Of a DNA stretch of 23,032 nt, positions 1-9,708 are shown one piece after another. Positions within the stretch are counted from its first letter, which is position 1. Every line of letters begins with the position of its first letter. The stretch spans positions 1,772,811-1,795,842 of the forward strand of contig BFEA01000230.1 of the NCBI GenBank assembly GCA_003427395.1, in the 5' to 3' direction. The translations under genes and the position numbers were made by a program. Origin of the DNA: Chara braunii (taxonomy: Eukaryota; Streptophyta; Charophyceae; Charales; Characeae). The notes beneath the pieces were generated by a model. It did no database searches. It saw only the letters and a program-made list of their open reading frames with translations, and had not been told where the DNA came from.

Positions 1-1519
1 ACCGGCCCAAACACAGGCCGAAAGCAGTTGGGCACATGCAACCACTTCAGGCCCAAGGCCTGCTCTCTTCGTGACTGGGCCTGTGCCTACCGGGGCCTAC
101 CGGAAGCTTCCTAGACTGGACGCAGGCAGGCCACTTCAATATAGGGAAGGGCCTGCCTCCTCATTCGGCATTCGGGTGCTGGCTGCATGCTGCATGAGCG
201 CTGCTGCGCAATCCGCTGGCTGGCTGGCACTCACGCTNTCACGGGCGAGTAGGAGGGAGCACGCAGCCATAGCCAAGCTGCGCTGCTGTATGCTAGGTGA
301 AGCGCAGGGTGGTCCTTGGGGTGCTAGTGGCATCTGTGCGGTNTGGATCGGGGTTGTGAGTGTTACGAGAGACATACCTGGTGCTGAAGCGTGCGACATT
401 GGTCGCCATATGCTCGTACTTCGGGAACGCTGTTGATGTCATCATTCTGCTTCGTAGTATAGGCTAGATAGGATCTGCCACCTGTAGTCTGGGCGCCGAG
501 CGCCAATAGGATATCAACTCTGGTTCGTAGTTGATGATGATGGGACTACTTCAGCATTGTCAATTTTGAACTCTTGGTGTGTTCTTATTTGGTGTATCTC
601 GTGATGCCAGTCTGCTGTGGTTCGAGGTCAAGACTATCTGGGCTCATATGTATGATGCTGTTTGATTGCCAAAGTTCGCTAATGCTCATCTTCCTTGCAC
701 TAAACTCTTTTCAGCCTTTTAGGCCTGAACTGGCTGCTGCACGATTGTGCTGTTACCAAAACACGGACCCATAACTGTTAGGATGTTTGGTCCTAGGTAC
801 GTTCAGTCTGGTTGGTTAGCCCTCGAGGTATAGATAGAGTAGGACCGATACGTTATCCCTCTTTTGGTTGGTGATACTTGTTGACTTCACCAGGCTGCTT
901 GAGCAGCACTTCAGCTGGGAGCCGCTGCTATGTTCGCAGGTGGCAGTGAAGCTGGTGCTTCATCTGTTGGACAGGCAACATTCATATCTGTGCTGTTGGT
1001 ATTAGGTGCTGCCATATATTCTCCTTCAATTCCAGCAGTTCTTCTTCTTCTTCAAGATGGGGGTTCTTTCCCCATCCTAGGGCTGGCGCTGAGTCCCCTG
1101 AGTGAATTCTGAGGTGGCGCTGGTCTAGAGGCCAGCAGGGCTGGGAGCATGGAGTTCTGGACGTACGCCATAGCCATGCAGGCTGGTGACGTCCCGGGTG
1201 ATGTTGTGATGATTAAGGAGGCTTGGTGGGCTTGCTGAACTGGCGTTTCAATTTTGTTCAAGGTTGTTTATACTTGGTTGTGGTTCTTGGCTACTTGTGT
1301 GAGTGATTCTGGTTCGACTTGGAGAGTTGGCGAGAGACTCTGGATTGTTTATATTCCATTCTTCTTGTTATGGTGATTCCACTGCGCATATTTCTCTTCA
1401 GCTTCATGTGAATCTGTGTGTGTGTGTACGGGGACATGATGATGCTCTGCTGAATTGCAGTTTCAACCAGTCACATAGCACAGGCCCGAATGCCGGGTCT
1501 CTCCCAAAACCCCCTCCCC
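1..1519. other. Flank without a supportable gene
   Basis: I find no recognisable protein family or RNA here on either strand. Open frames are short and low in complexity. Two ambiguous bases lie at 238 and 343. Because the U-box frame on the minus strand ends at 1520, the right-hand part probably holds its 3' untranslated region. The minus strand reads CTT then GTGAGG across the stop, which resembles a 5' splice donor, so a further 3' exon inside this stretch is possible. I cannot identify one. Confidence 0.5.
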
Positions 1520-4500
1520 TCACAAGAGACCCACTTTCTCTTTAAGGGATTGAGGGGAGCTCTGTTCAGAATTCAAATCCTCCCCTTTGCCACTACTTAC
1601 ATTGACCCTATTTGCAACCCTTGCCCCTGGGGAGCGTACCTCTCCGGAAGCTGCTTTACGGCTGTCACTGGATTGCCTCTGAGCTTCAGGTTTATCTCCC
1701 ATATAATGTCCATCTCCCTGTTCAGACATGTCTGCAAACGGTGTTACCGATGGTTGCCGAACACCCTCATGAGGACTAGCACAAACAGTAGCCATGGGAC
1801 CTCCCTTGTTAACGCCAGGTTCTTCAGAATCATAAAGATCGTGTTTGGATAGAGGGAATGATCGCCGCCTTCCCTTTCTCCCTGAGCTTGCAGTGTCATC
1901 AGCCTCCCGCTCATCCGAAGAGGAACCACTGGAATGCCAAGCAGTTTCCCGTCCATCCCTGGAAACGCTTCTATTTCTGGAAATTGCTGCATCATGGTCA
2001 GGCTGCTGCAATTGATCATGACTATGAGGCCTGAGATGAGAACGTGAGGGAGGAGGCACTTCCCAACCCCTGTGTCCACCATCAGAGCTTTCTCGGTAAT
2101 TACCAGCATCGACATCATAGGCTCCCAAAGAGTGATGCCGTGAATGACTACTCCGTGATCCACCCGATTCTCGGTACTTTGCTGGTCGTTGGGCAATTCC
2201 TTCGTCCTGTGGATCCAGCCAACCTTGTCCCATATGTGCCATTCGTTCGGGACAAGAGCTAGTTGACCTCGGGGAAGACAACTGGGGTCGACTCTCTTGG
2301 CCATGCCAATTGCTTTGCCTGTGTCCCCTTCCGGTCTGCCCCCATTGATGGACATCAGAACTTCCATCACTCTCGTGACCCTCTCCGTTCATTCTTTGAC
2401 TCGGAGATTGTTCCAAATGGGATTCTTGATCTTCTCTGCTCGGACGTCTGCCATGCAGATTTCCTGAATCACATGACGGGATTACACATGCACTTCTCTC
2501 CCTGCTATATCGTGGGTCTGTCCCACGTGCCCCATCATCGTCCACAGGGAAACAATGCCCAGTTCTGGATCGAGAAGTTCTGCGGATGGAATCACGTCCT
2601 CTTGACGACTCACCCAACATAGAAGAGTCAACAGGATCTGCCACTGGAACGTCATCCGCATCATCACTCTGGTCAGAGCCACCAGATACACTGTCAGCAG
2701 GATAATCAGGCATGCTATCGGTAGTTAGCATCTGCGCTCTTGCTTCGTCTTCGATACTGTGTCCCAGTCTCACTCTGGTAGTGGGCCTTCCAGGTTGCTG
2801 ATCAGCATGCTTCACTGAGCCAGAGCTGGAACCTCCAGGACGTTGATCACCATGAGAGTGGGAAAGGGGTGTGCTTTCCATGCGAGATGGTCGCCCATGA
2901 AATGGCTTTGAGATGGGTCTTGTCCTCTGACATTCCACCTCACTAAAGAGGCTGGGACACTCTGGGGGGCCACGGCCAGCTGTGTCCGTCTCCCTGATGG
3001 GGCTGTTGGCAGTAGAGCGGCGATACTCCGGGGAAAGTGACCATTGCTGTCCACGCCCAGTTGTGTCTGTCTCCCTGGTGGGGCTGCTGGTCCTTTCAGG
3101 TTGCTGCCACGCCTGGTGCTGCATGCCAGGAGGGGCAACTTCAGAGGGTTGAATGCTGAGGGAAGAGGAATGGGGTGAGCTTTTCATGTCAGATGATGGC
3201 CTATGAACAGACTGCCTCTCTCGAACTCCAGCAGCGGTCACAAGCATGGGTCTTGGCATCGTCTCGTGATCTTCCCTGTCATCAGAGTGGCAAGGAAAAC
3301 CTGACAAATGTCGTTGTTGGAATTGCACTTGGTCGCTGGAAGGTCTCTCGGACTCCGTGAAGGACCTAATGGGTCTTCCAGGTTGCTGTTTGCCAGAGCC
3401 TGGAAGTACAGGAGGTTCATCAGGGTGTGGAGCTGGAGGACCTGATCTTTCCACATCAGCTGGTGGCCAATGGACGGATTGTCTACGGCAGTTTTGCATT
3501 GGTTGGTCTTGAATTCCAGTAGGTTGATCAGCGTGAGGAAGAGGAGATGGTGAGCTTTCTCTGCTAGATGGTTCCCTATCAACAGACTGCCTCAGACAAC
3601 CTTGGTTCGGTTGGGCTTCAACTCCAACACTGGCCTTGATCGGTTGATTTTCCAAGTCAGCAGAATGGCTGGGAGAGCCCAACAAACGTGGCAGTGGAAG
3701 CCCTGATTGGTCACTTTCAGCTGTCTCCATCTCCATGCTGGAGCTAGTGGAACCTCTAGGTTGAGGTTGAGCAGTGCTAGGGGATGAGGGTGTTGATACT
3801 TTTATGTCAGACTGTTGTGACTTGCCATGAACTCCAGCACTGAACTCTCCAGGATGTGTTCCCGAGTCCACACGGCAACATCCATTGCCATCCTCCTCCT
3901 TTGAGTCCGAATCAGTGCGAGCGAGCTTCTGTTGTTGATCTTCCACATCAGCGAAGTCGCGGGGACAGACTGACAAACGTGGCGGTCGAAGCAATGATTG
4001 GTCACTTTCAGCTGTCTTTATCTCCATGCTGGACCTAGAAGAACCTGCAGGTTGAGGTTGAGCAGTGCTAGGGGGTAAGGATTTTGAGACTTTTGTGTCA
4101 GACTGTTGTGACTTGCCGTGAACTGCAGCACTGCACTCCCCAGGATATGTTTCAGAGCCAACACGGCGAAATCCATTGTCATCATCCGCCTTCGAGTCCG
4201 AATCAGTGCAAGAGAGTTGCTGTGGCAATGCCGCAACTGGACCACCTGTGCCTGTCAGAGTTCCTGAAGACAGTGATTGGACATGCGGCAAGCGCTCACA
4301 TACTACCGGAGAGCCCGCCCGTCTTTCAGGGCATTCAGGGGCGACATTCTTGTGATATCCAGGTTCCAGGACCATACTAGCTGGTCCTCCATCTCCCAGC
4401 CCTGTTCTGCAGTTTGTGTTGGCCTCATGAAGACCACCTGGCTCGCCATCTGCCACTACCATTTGGTTTGATGGCATCCCTAGCATGGGATCAGACCTAC

Positions 4501-6385
4501 GCAAATCTGACCGAGGACTTGAAGATGGGCTATCTTGGAATGTGGACTTCAGTGCAGAGTCTCCTACATCAAGCTCAGCATGTGAGTTCTTCTTCAAGCT
4601 CACAATCGCTTTTTGCAACTCTTGTGCCACGTCCAATGTCACAGTAGTATCAAGAAAAACCCGGATCATGCTTCCAAACAAGTGCTCCTTGGAGATAGTT
4701 GAAGCTTCCATGCTGTTCCAGAGATGACCGCGGCTTGAGAGAAGATGGCCATCCTGTGACTCGATGTGCGGATCAGGGCAACATCTGCAGAAGTCGCAGT
4801 CAGTACACTTCCAGGTTTTTTTTAACCGAGGAAGAGACTGACCTGTGGATGCAGAGACAGCCATGTCAACATGTGAGCAGTGGGCTTCCCATTTTCGAAT
4901 CAACCCCTCCAGGCTGGTGTTAGGAATCATTAGATCCGGATTCACCAACTCTTTCTTCGATGCAGGGCATGTAGGATACCTCCGGACGTGCTCCGTTATT
5001 GCCTCTTTCTCATAGCTTACCCCTGTCTCCAACACAACGGGGTGCTTAATGGTTTTTAAAGTCAGAGGGCAAATGAAGGCATCCGGAGGGTGTGGGATCT
5101 TCTGGGAGGCGAAAGAACTTGCACTCGGGATATTAATAGGAGTGCTGCTGCCCCGGCTTTTCAAACCAATGTCAATGGCTGCAGCAACAAGCTGTATCAC
5201 CTTGTCAATAACTTCTGCCTCTTCCCTCAACGTCTTTTGACCCAGAAGATGCCATCCTACCCCACAGGCATTGATCTCACTGCCTACACTTTGCTGTTCG
5301 CCTGTTATGCGTACCCCGTCCACATGCTCTACAGCTGTGCTATCCTTGCTAACCAGCTCTTCTGCAATCTGCATTGCACTCTGGGATTGCCAGCTCAACA
5401 CCCTCTTTGTACAAAATAGACCCCTGCCGTCATGATCTCTTTGGAGACCTTTCTCATTTGGACTAAATCCTACATCGAGCTCGTCAGCCAATAGCTTGCA
5501 GATGACTTTACCAATCAAGAACGCCCTATCCCTGTTGGGAAGAGCTTTCGCTACTTCCAGCTCCTCCCATAGATTGTGGAGCTGCTCCCCTACATCAATG
5601 TGCTTATCCATATCCAAGGTGAACTTAAGGATGACTTCAGAAATTACGCCTTGGAACCATTCAACATTTTCGAACTCCTTAAAGAATTTATTCAGGTCAA
5701 TCATTTCACCTGTTACTGACCTACTCCCATCCGCCAGAACCATTCCCAATGCATAGGAAGGGCTCGTTCCTCCATCCCCCACGTCCACCTCTGATTCTGG
5801 ATGCACCTGCATGAGCATTTCATCATTTTCGTCGAGCTTCAAGGACTTTTTTTGAAGAGCTTTATAAAGGGCCTTCGACCTCTCTGGAAGGTCGCTTGGC
5901 ACATGTGGCGGACCCAATAACTCCTGGCAGTCGGATGCCCTATGCCCTGCATCAGCGCCACACTCATGGCTCCTAGGGGTAGGGTTGGAAGCAGTTGAAA
6001 CCACCTCCTCAATAAGTCCTCGCAAGCTCTTGGCCCAAAGTCTGCACACCCGCTCCATGCATTGAAGGTTGTGTTTCCTTGACAGCACTAAACCTAATGC
6101 CTGAGTCACAAGCCCACATTGGTGGACATGATAAACTGCCATGCGCAGGTTTGCTGTTATGCCCTCCAAGCTCTTTCGTCCAGCACATATCGCTCGCAAA
6201 GGATAAGATGCATGTATATCCTCCAAGATGTTAAGCTGTGCTTTTGCACAGTCATTGAGAAAGCTGCATGCAGCCCCATGGATAAGCACCTTTTTCTGCA
6301 GTGCATCGATTTCATCAATCAGGCCATACAAGTGGCGGAAAAGGACAATAACAATTGCCGTTGATTTTGAAGTGGCCTCTTCCAT
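1520..6385 (-). CDS. Very large plant-type U-box protein, putative E3 ubiquitin ligase
   Basis: Encodes about 1,621 residues in a single uninterrupted frame. The U-box (about residues 430-503) reads HPPDAFICPLTLKTIKHPVV, then a YEKEAI segment, a TCP motif, and an IPN...LIRKWEAHC end. This is the usual PUB U-box order, which binds E2 enzymes for ubiquitin transfer. The first 400 residues are largely helical with Leu-rich segments and may correspond to the U-box N-terminal domain of plant PUBs. No ARM repeats or kinase domain are seen. A Cys cluster (C527, C530, C533, C535, C536) follows the U-box. The remaining 1,000 or so residues are Ser/Pro/Asp/Arg-rich and probably disordered, with a 2 x 97-residue tandem duplication. 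The frame is open upstream to 6451 but has no ATG there; 6385 is its first ATG. An acceptor-like TTGTTTGCAG just upstream (about 6438-6447) suggests a 5' exon. The stop is TGA. The U-box call is firm; substrates are unknown. Confidence 0.85.
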   Translation of the reverse strand: MEEATSKSTAIVIVLFRHLYGLIDEIDALQKKVLIHGAACSFLNDCAKAQLNILEDIHASYPLRAICAGRKSLEGITANLRMAVYHVHQCGLVTQALGLVLSRKHNLQCMERVCRLWAKSLRGLIEEVVSTASNPTPRSHECGADAGHRASDCQELLGPPHVPSDLPERSKALYKALQKKSLKLDENDEMLMQVHPESEVDVGDGGTSPSYALGMVLADGSRSVTGEMIDLNKFFKEFENVEWFQGVISEVILKFTLDMDKHIDVGEQLHNLWEELEVAKALPNRDRAFLIGKVICKLLADELDVGFSPNEKGLQRDHDGRGLFCTKRVLSWQSQSAMQIAEELVSKDSTAVEHVDGVRITGEQQSVGSEINACGVGWHLLGQKTLREEAEVIDKVIQLVAAAIDIGLKSRGSSTPINIPSASSFASQKIPHPPDAFICPLTLKTIKHPVVLETGVSYEKEAITEHVRRYPTCPASKKELVNPDLMIPNTSLEGLIRKWEAHCSHVDMAVSASTGQSLPRLKKTWKCTDCDFCRCCPDPHIESQDGHLLSSRGHLWNSMEASTISKEHLFGSMIRVFLDTTVTLDVAQELQKAIVSLKKNSHAELDVGDSALKSTFQDSPSSSPRSDLRRSDPMLGMPSNQMVVADGEPGGLHEANTNCRTGLGDGGPASMVLEPGYHKNVAPECPERRAGSPVVCERLPHVQSLSSGTLTGTGGPVAALPQQLSCTDSDSKADDDNGFRRVGSETYPGECSAAVHGKSQQSDTKVSKSLPPSTAQPQPAGSSRSSMEIKTAESDQSLLRPPRLSVCPRDFADVEDQQQKLARTDSDSKEEDGNGCCRVDSGTHPGEFSAGVHGKSQQSDIKVSTPSSPSTAQPQPRGSTSSSMEMETAESDQSGLPLPRLLGSPSHSADLENQPIKASVGVEAQPNQGCLRQSVDREPSSRESSPSPLPHADQPTGIQDQPMQNCRRQSVHWPPADVERSGPPAPHPDEPPVLPGSGKQQPGRPIRSFTESERPSSDQVQFQQRHLSGFPCHSDDREDHETMPRPMLVTAAGVRERQSVHRPSSDMKSSPHSSSLSIQPSEVAPPGMQHQAWQQPERTSSPTRETDTTGRGQQWSLSPEYRRSTANSPIRETDTAGRGPPECPSLFSEVECQRTRPISKPFHGRPSRMESTPLSHSHGDQRPGGSSSGSVKHADQQPGRPTTRVRLGHSIEDEARAQMLTTDSMPDYPADSVSGGSDQSDDADDVPVADPVDSSMLGESSRGRDSIRRTSRSRTGHCFPVDDDGARGTDPRYSRERSACVIPSCDSGNLHGRRPSREDQESHLEQSPSQRMNGEGHESDGSSDVHQWGQTGRGHRQSNWHGQESRPQLSSPRSTSSCPERMAHMGQGWLDPQDEGIAQRPAKYRESGGSRSSHSRHHSLGAYDVDAGNYRESSDGGHRGWEVPPPSRSHLRPHSHDQLQQPDHDAAISRNRSVSRDGRETAWHSSGSSSDEREADDTASSGRKGRRRSFPLSKHDLYDSEEPGVNKGGPMATVCASPHEGVRQPSVTPFADMSEQGDGHYMGDKPEAQRQSSDSRKAASGEVRSPGARVANRVNVSSGKGEDLNSEQSSPQSLKEKVGLL
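3635..4216 (-). repeat. Tandem duplication, 2 x 291 bp, within the U-box gene
   Basis: Two directly abutting in-frame units (3926-4216 and 3635-3925 on the minus strand) each encode exactly 97 residues. Both start with a TDSDSK motif and share the blocks VHGKSQQSD, PSTAQPQP, SSME and TAESDQS. The units differ at many positions but have no length change, so the duplication is old and its length has been kept. It lies in the disordered tail. Confidence 0.9.
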
Positions 6386-6611
6386 GGTTACCCCACCACA
6401 GTCTTCTACGTCTGCTTTTACATGTCCATGTATACTTCTGCAAACAACCACAAATCACGCATTCCACCAAGACCAAGCAGGTCAACAATCAATGGCGAAC
6501 CTATCACATTTAAGGTGAGCATTGGGATCCTTGAACATGGTTGTAAATTAAATAAATTGCCATATAACTATGAACTAAAAGAGCGCACTTTGTGAAACAA
6601 AGGATAAAAAA
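6386..6611 (-). promoter_or_regulatory. 5' flank of the U-box gene with an acceptor-like site
   Basis: Read on the minus strand, a T/G-rich run ends in TTGTTTGCAG at about 6438-6447, followed by AAGTATACATGG. This resembles a 3' splice site, with the first coding exon starting at about 6437. The rest is A/T-rich and non-coding. The retrotransposon LTR begins at 6612, so any promoter or 5' exon beyond this point has been displaced to 16709 and onward. Confidence 0.35.
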
Positions 6612-7952
6612 TGTAACAACCCGCTGTAACACAGACTGAGAACACTGCTGATTTCTGAATGGATACCTTGCTGAGATTCCCGCATTCTGCTGAGTTTCTA
6701 AGTCTGTATGTGTGCGTGCTTGTTGACCTGCGTGCCTGTCTGAGTGCTTGTCGGCATGAGTGTGTGACCCGCAAGGGTACTTGCTTGTTTGGGAGGCCCA
6801 TAGGGGCCGGTACTTACCTGTGGCCGTGATATCAAGGGTTGCAGCAGGGAAAATACTCAAGTAGCGGAGCCAGGGGTCCGCGGTACTTGGAGCAGCGGAA
6901 AAACACTCAAGTAGCAGGTAGGCCGGTACCGCACCCAGTAGCAGTAGATGTGCCGGGTACTCGAGGCCGAGCAGAAGAAGACAAAGTTGGCATTTTTAGA
7001 GGCCCAGTAGCGGTAGGCTAGGTCTAGGCCAGTACCAGTCCATCCAGTCTGAGTCTAGAGCCTGTACAGGCAATATCAGAGTCTGCAATGATGTTTCCCT
7101 CCGAAAGGGAGGAGGTACCGGTTGCTTGGGAGGCCGAGCGGCCTGGAAGTCACCGCCCAGGAGGNAAGTAGNCNGCTATATCAAGAGGCCGAGGGAAGAG
7201 CCCGGCCTCATTCTTCAGTGTGCAAGTTTGGCGACACGCTGCTGGAGCGCTGGCTACTACAGCGCTGCTGGGAGGAAGAAGCCAGGAGCTTCCACCTTGG
7301 CTATGGTAGTGCTCTACCGGTAGGAGGAGGAGGGAGAAGGGGACCAAGGAGTAGAGTGGCGAGGTACCTACCTGGCTATGGTGGACACCATCTTCATCAC
7401 CTTGTTAGGCGCTGCATCTGGAAGGCCCCAGTTGGGGTAGTGCCGCATCAAGGAAGTTCGGGACAGAGTCAGGCATGGCGGTTGAGTGGGCAGCGGCATA
7501 GCTGCCTGGTGTTGACCTTGGGACAAGAGGGNAGCGACATAGCTGCTTTGGGTTGTCCTTTGGACGGGAGGGTAGAGCCCTCAATGCTCCGCCATAGCCT
7601 CGGCCTGCATGAAGAGGAAGAGGAAGGGTGGTCATGGCCATGGTGGACCTCATGTTGTGCCTGCAGTACAAGTGGGATTTGGACATTGATTCTGGTTCAG
7701 CCATTCACCATTATTATTGTTATTTCTTGTTTGAATAAGAGGGGAGGAGATAAGGAGGAGGAGATTGGTTGGCGAAGAAGAAGAGCATTATCTTTGGTCT
7801 ATGATGGAGTACATCATCTTCTTCTTCTTTCTTACTTCTTCTTCTTCTTCTTTCCCTCTCTCTCCTCTCAAGTTCATTCATTTCTTTTTGCAATTGGACG
7901 ACATTGTACTTTCTGATGAATGTATACTTCGAAATTGGCCAGGATCGTAACA
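6612..7952 (+). repeat. Left (5') LTR
   Basis: Begins TGTAACAACCCGC and ends GGATCGTAACA. It matches 15336-16708 along its whole length. It is 32 bp shorter, mainly because the right copy has a short insert near its start, a longer TG run, and a duplicated GCTGGAGGAGC-like segment. Four ambiguous bases (7165, 7172, 7174, 7532) fall here; the right LTR has T, G, C and C at the matching positions. The end is rich in CTT/TTC runs. Confidence 0.93.
7177..7184 (+). promoter_or_regulatory. Candidate TATA box of the left LTR
   Basis: TATATCAA occurs in the middle of the LTR, and the same octamer is kept in the right LTR at 15919-15926. A transcription start about 30 bp downstream would give a U3-R-U5 arrangement of normal proportions. 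This rests on the motif and its conservation only. Confidence 0.3.
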
Positions 7953-7965
7953 TCGGTGTCAGAGC
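7953..7965 (+). other. Primer-binding site, initiator-Met tRNA type
   Basis: TCGGTGTCAGAGC follows the left LTR directly. The common plant PBS complementary to the 3' end of initiator tRNA-Met is TGGTATCAGAGC, and this site matches 10 of those 12 bases. It would prime minus-strand DNA synthesis. Its position next to the LTR also fixes the LTR boundary. Confidence 0.75.
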
Positions 7966-8909
7966 GGATTCTACTTGCTGGCGAGAGTTGACTTTGCCGC
8001 CGTAACCCTAAACTAAGTGGTAAGGGCTAACCACTTAGGGTTAAGGCTGGAAGTTAGGGTTAAGTAGGGCAGCGTGGTGAAGGGAAGCTGGTCCCACCTG
8101 GCAGGGCCGTGTAGGGTCGACATTAGACCCGGCCAGGTTGCTTGACTGCATGTTGGTGGTGGCGAGACACAAGGTGGGACTTCGTGAAGCAATTGGAGAG
8201 AGGCGACAGTGAAGGGCACCTACAACTTGAATCTGGACTTCAAGGAAGACGAGGAGTGACTAAAGGGCTCCCCTCAAGTAGGCGAGCTTGAGGGTGGCAG
8301 CCATATCTGCACCTACGGACTGCAAGTTGCTACTCGATCTTCAACATCGACGGGGGATCCGGCGTTGTACTTTGGGGTAGATGTTGACCCTCCTAGATGA
8401 TAGCACACTAGTGTAGAGGATGCTAATTGGGTTAGGAGGACTATGTGAGAGGGGGGTGAGTTTCTTTTCATCTCAAGAGCCCGGCCACTCAAGTAAGTGC
8501 CGTGCCGCCAGGGTGCCCATGTGTGTGTGCATGGAATTGACTGCCTGCTGGGGTACTCCGGGTTCTTCTTCCATCCTCCATAGTCTTGGTCTTGTGTGAG
8601 GTGTGTGAACTGCTTACTCACCCTGACGAGTGAATGAATGGAGTATCTTGCATGCCATGCTATATCTTTCTACAGTGCTTTGTTTATTTCATTCTGAACG
8701 GCTGTAGTCTGTAGGTTCTTTCTGGGGCTAAATTTCATTTTTCAATTCGGTAGAGGCAGAGATTAGGTCTTTGTGGAACTCTTGTTCGTTGGGCCCCGGT
8801 TCTGACTCCACTGGGGCCATTTGGGACTCAGTGGGACCAAGCGCCCTCAGACCAAATCTGTTGAACACTTACGCAATGCAAACTCTTCTAAACCTTGACT
8901 GGGGACCTA

Positions 8910-9014
8910 CTGTCCTCACCCGAATAGAACACCAGGTCATTACAGTCGTATCTAGGCAAAAAATTGCACCAAATACCACTATAATAACCTGGTGTTCGAT
9001 TCGGGTGAAGACGG
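8910..9014. repeat. Long inverted repeat (40-bp arms, 25-bp loop)
   Basis: Arm 8910-8949 pairs with 8975-9014 at 34 of 40 positions; most differences are C/T and would still allow G-U pairs in RNA. The shared core is CACCCGAAT.GAACACCAGG. The two strands therefore encode nearly the same peptide (TRIEHQVI...TWCSIRV). It may be a MITE-like or foldback remnant, or a structured RNA element of the leader. Confidence 0.8.
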
Positions 9015-9119
9015 TAGCAGTCTTGCAGAAAACTTGTACTCGGGACCTCCTTATTATGCAGTATGGGCAGGAGGCTCTGCACAAGAGTGCTCACAGAAAC
9101 AACTGACACAGCAGTAAGC

Positions 9120-9158
9120 CCTCTCCAAGAGGGCAGGGGACCAACCAGCTTGGAGAGG
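9120..9158. repeat. Small perfect hairpin
   Basis: CCTCTCCAAG (9120-9129) and CTTGGAGAGG (9149-9158) are perfect inverted 10-mers separated by 19 bases. No poly-T follows, so it does not look like a terminator. Its role is unknown. Confidence 0.5.
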
Positions 9159-9708
9159 ACCTACCACCGCATCCGACAACAAATTTGTGTTGCATAGCAC
9201 CACAGGAAATGGTAGGCATCTTTACCTTGATACTCCCTGTGCACCATGGGAAAGATGGCCTGCTGGCCAAATTAAAGCCCACAGAAAGAGTTCTTGGTAC
9301 CTTTGCTAAGCTGCCCACGTCAATTACCTTGCTCTATCTGATTGGGACTCGGAGTTCATGCTTTCGTACCAGGACACTCGCTGCTGAGGGGATCTCAGTT
9401 GCGACGTTTTAACGGACTTTACCGCACGATCCGCCGCCTGACTCGCACCTTAGACACCACTCAATTCTCTCTTGCATTTCGTAGTACACTTCGAATTTGA
9501 TTTGTTGTGTCTTCACGAAGCCGAGTCCGGCTAGGCTTGAGAGGACCTCATACGTGGTCGGACCAGACTGTGTGGCGGAATCAGATCTCTCTAATCTTTA
9601 TTTTTTTGTTTTGACTGCTCTCCAGTCCAAATGAATTGCCGCTCCAGCTAGGAGTTCTACCTTCTCTTCTGATTGATTTCAAGGTGTTTCTTTCATTGGG
9701 TTCGTTAA

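Larger units (their letters stand above)
7966..9708 (+). other. Long untranslated leader between PBS and gag
   Basis: About 1.74 kb with no recognisable coding content on either strand. It contains a telomere-like inverted motif near 8003-8065, a 40-bp-arm hairpin at 8910-9014, and a small perfect hairpin at 9120-9158. The length is generous for a chromovirus leader, so part of it could be a secondary insertion. Confidence 0.6.

Noticed and set aside
1744-5756. Many plus-strand and other-frame ORFs across the U-box gene
   Set aside because: They are shadows of the long minus-strand frame and resemble no known proteins.
6510-6860. Minus-strand open frame over the LTR start
   Set aside because: It lies across the LTR boundary, is low in complexity, and a similar frame recurs in the right LTR only because the DNA is repeated.
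7122-7916. 264-residue plus-strand open frame inside the left LTR (and a shorter one at 15864-16271)
   Set aside because: LTRs are non-coding. The frame is unlike any protein I know, includes ambiguous bases, and is not preserved in length in the right LTR.
8990-9010. tRNA gene suggested by a B-box-like GTTCGATTC
   Set aside because: No matching A-box at the right distance and no cloverleaf; the motif is within the arm of the hairpin.
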